Shown here: positions 37,666 through 37,973 of the stretch, in pieces
How positions within the stretch are numbered: the stretch's first letter is position 1
Layout: the number at the start of each line of letters is the position of its first letter
From: a virus
IMG/VR virus record: IMGVR_UViG_3300042691_014315
Location: 1-37,973 of that record
Reading direction: 5' to 3' (one strand)
DNA length: 37,973 nucleotides
Notes under the pieces: model-generated
Database searches by the model: none
What the model was told of the DNA's origin: nothing
The model's input: only the letters and a program-made list of their open reading frames with translations
Translations under genes and position numbers: made by a program

Positions 37666-37973
37666 CTTAGAGAATAACCTTGTGATTACGCGTAACGTGA
37701 ACCGCCAGTACGACGACAGCTTCGCTGTTGAAGGTGCCAAGATCGGTTCGACCCTCCGCATCCGCTTGCCGGATCGCGCGCTCGTCACCAACGGCGCTGC
37801 GCTTCAGGTTCAGGACGACAACGAGCAGTTCACAACGCTCACCGTCTCAACCCAGAAGCACATCGGCGTCAACTTTACATCGGCAGAATTGACGATGCAG
37901 TTGGACGACTTCGCAGATCGTGTCTTGAAGCCACGTATCTCGCAGCTCGCATCCTCCATCGACAACGATGTGG
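37666..37973 (+). CDS. major capsid (coat) protein, exon 2, 5' part
   Basis: Starts at C37666 (third base of codon 18) and encodes LENNLVITRNVNRQYDDSFA, then VEGAKIGSTLRIRLPDRALV and FTSAELTMQLDDFADRVL, the conserved N-arm and core of P22-type coat proteins. The frame continues across the circular joint into base 1 onward. The last 69 bases repeat the window start. A GTG at 37682 is in frame but is not the start. Confidence 0.92.
37905..37973. repeat. terminal direct repeat (circular overlap), right copy
   Basis: Identical to bases 1-69; see the left copy. The match is exact over 69 bases and ends at the end of the window. Confidence 0.95.

Noticed and set aside
37682-37684. GTG 37682 as an independent start of the coat protein without splicing
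   Set aside because: It would drop the conserved N-terminal MITR-ALE-LENN segment, has no proper ribosome site, and leaves the perfectly placed exon 1 unexplained.
1-37973. tRNA genes, integrase, repressor or attachment site
   Set aside because: No cloverleaf-like sequence with a CCA-adjacent acceptor stem and no tyrosine or serine recombinase motifs were seen by eye on either strand; tRNAscan-SE would be the decisive check for tRNAs.

Overview
The window is a complete circular phage genome opened inside the major capsid gene. Bases 1-69 are repeated exactly at 37905-37973, and the reading frame of the coat gene runs across the joint, so the molecule is about 37,904 bp. It is a short-tailed (podovirus) phage with a P22-type virion. 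Packaging, portal, scaffold, coat, gp4-, gp10- and three ejection-protein-like genes occur in P22-like order and with P22-like lengths. The replication genes are not P22-like. No integrase, repressor, excisionase or tRNA gene was seen, which suggests a lytic phage. The host is probably a Gram-negative bacterium with a moderately GC-rich genome; the sequence does not say which.

Layout. From 27.0 to 37.97 kb and on through 1-12.7 kb (all +): small and large terminase, a head-fibre-like protein, three small basic proteins, portal, a DUF5856-like protein, a large fibre, several small conserved proteins, scaffold and coat. Then come gp4-like and gp10-like neck/tail proteins, five beta-rich fibre or needle-like proteins, a cupin, and gp7/gp20/gp16-like DNA-ejection proteins. 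From 12.7 to 14.0 kb (+): an HNH endonuclease, a holin and an M15-type endolysin. From 14.0 to 16.7 kb (-): a small protein, an SNF2-type helicase, a C5-cytosine methyltransferase and a VRR-NUC nuclease. From 16.8 to 23.4 kb (+): a DUF2800-type nuclease, a probable ssDNA-binding protein, an HNH endonuclease, a family A DNA polymerase with proofreading motifs and a primase-helicase. From 23.4 to 26.2 kb (-): an operon of very small genes, including a protein with a DnaA-type DNA-binding domain. From 26.16 to 26.58 kb: a gene-free, AT-rich region with about eleven copies of TTGTCA/TGACAA, the best candidate for an origin or master regulatory region.

The most notable feature is a 750-nt group I intron (36916-37665) that splits the major capsid gene after codon 17. 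P1, P10, P2, P3, P4, P7, P7.1, P7.2, P8 and the P9 helices can be drawn by hand, and splicing restores a 404-residue coat protein. The intron carries an HNH endonuclease whose start codon lies inside the catalytic core. Two further HNH genes sit against other essential genes. One (12672) begins with a diverged copy of the holin N-terminus. The other (18739) abuts the DNA polymerase, whose first ~150 codons share the AT-rich composition of the HNH gene, as expected from co-conversion during homing. The methyltransferase gene also contains a 264-codon second reading frame on the same strand that looks protein-like.

How the genes fit together: SNF2 helicase, VRR-NUC, DUF2800 nuclease, SSB-like protein, PolA and primase-helicase form a replication/recombination set. 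The methyltransferase probably protects phage DNA. The terminase fills a P22-type prohead through the portal. The ejection proteins and fibres deliver the DNA, and the holin/endolysin pair releases progeny.
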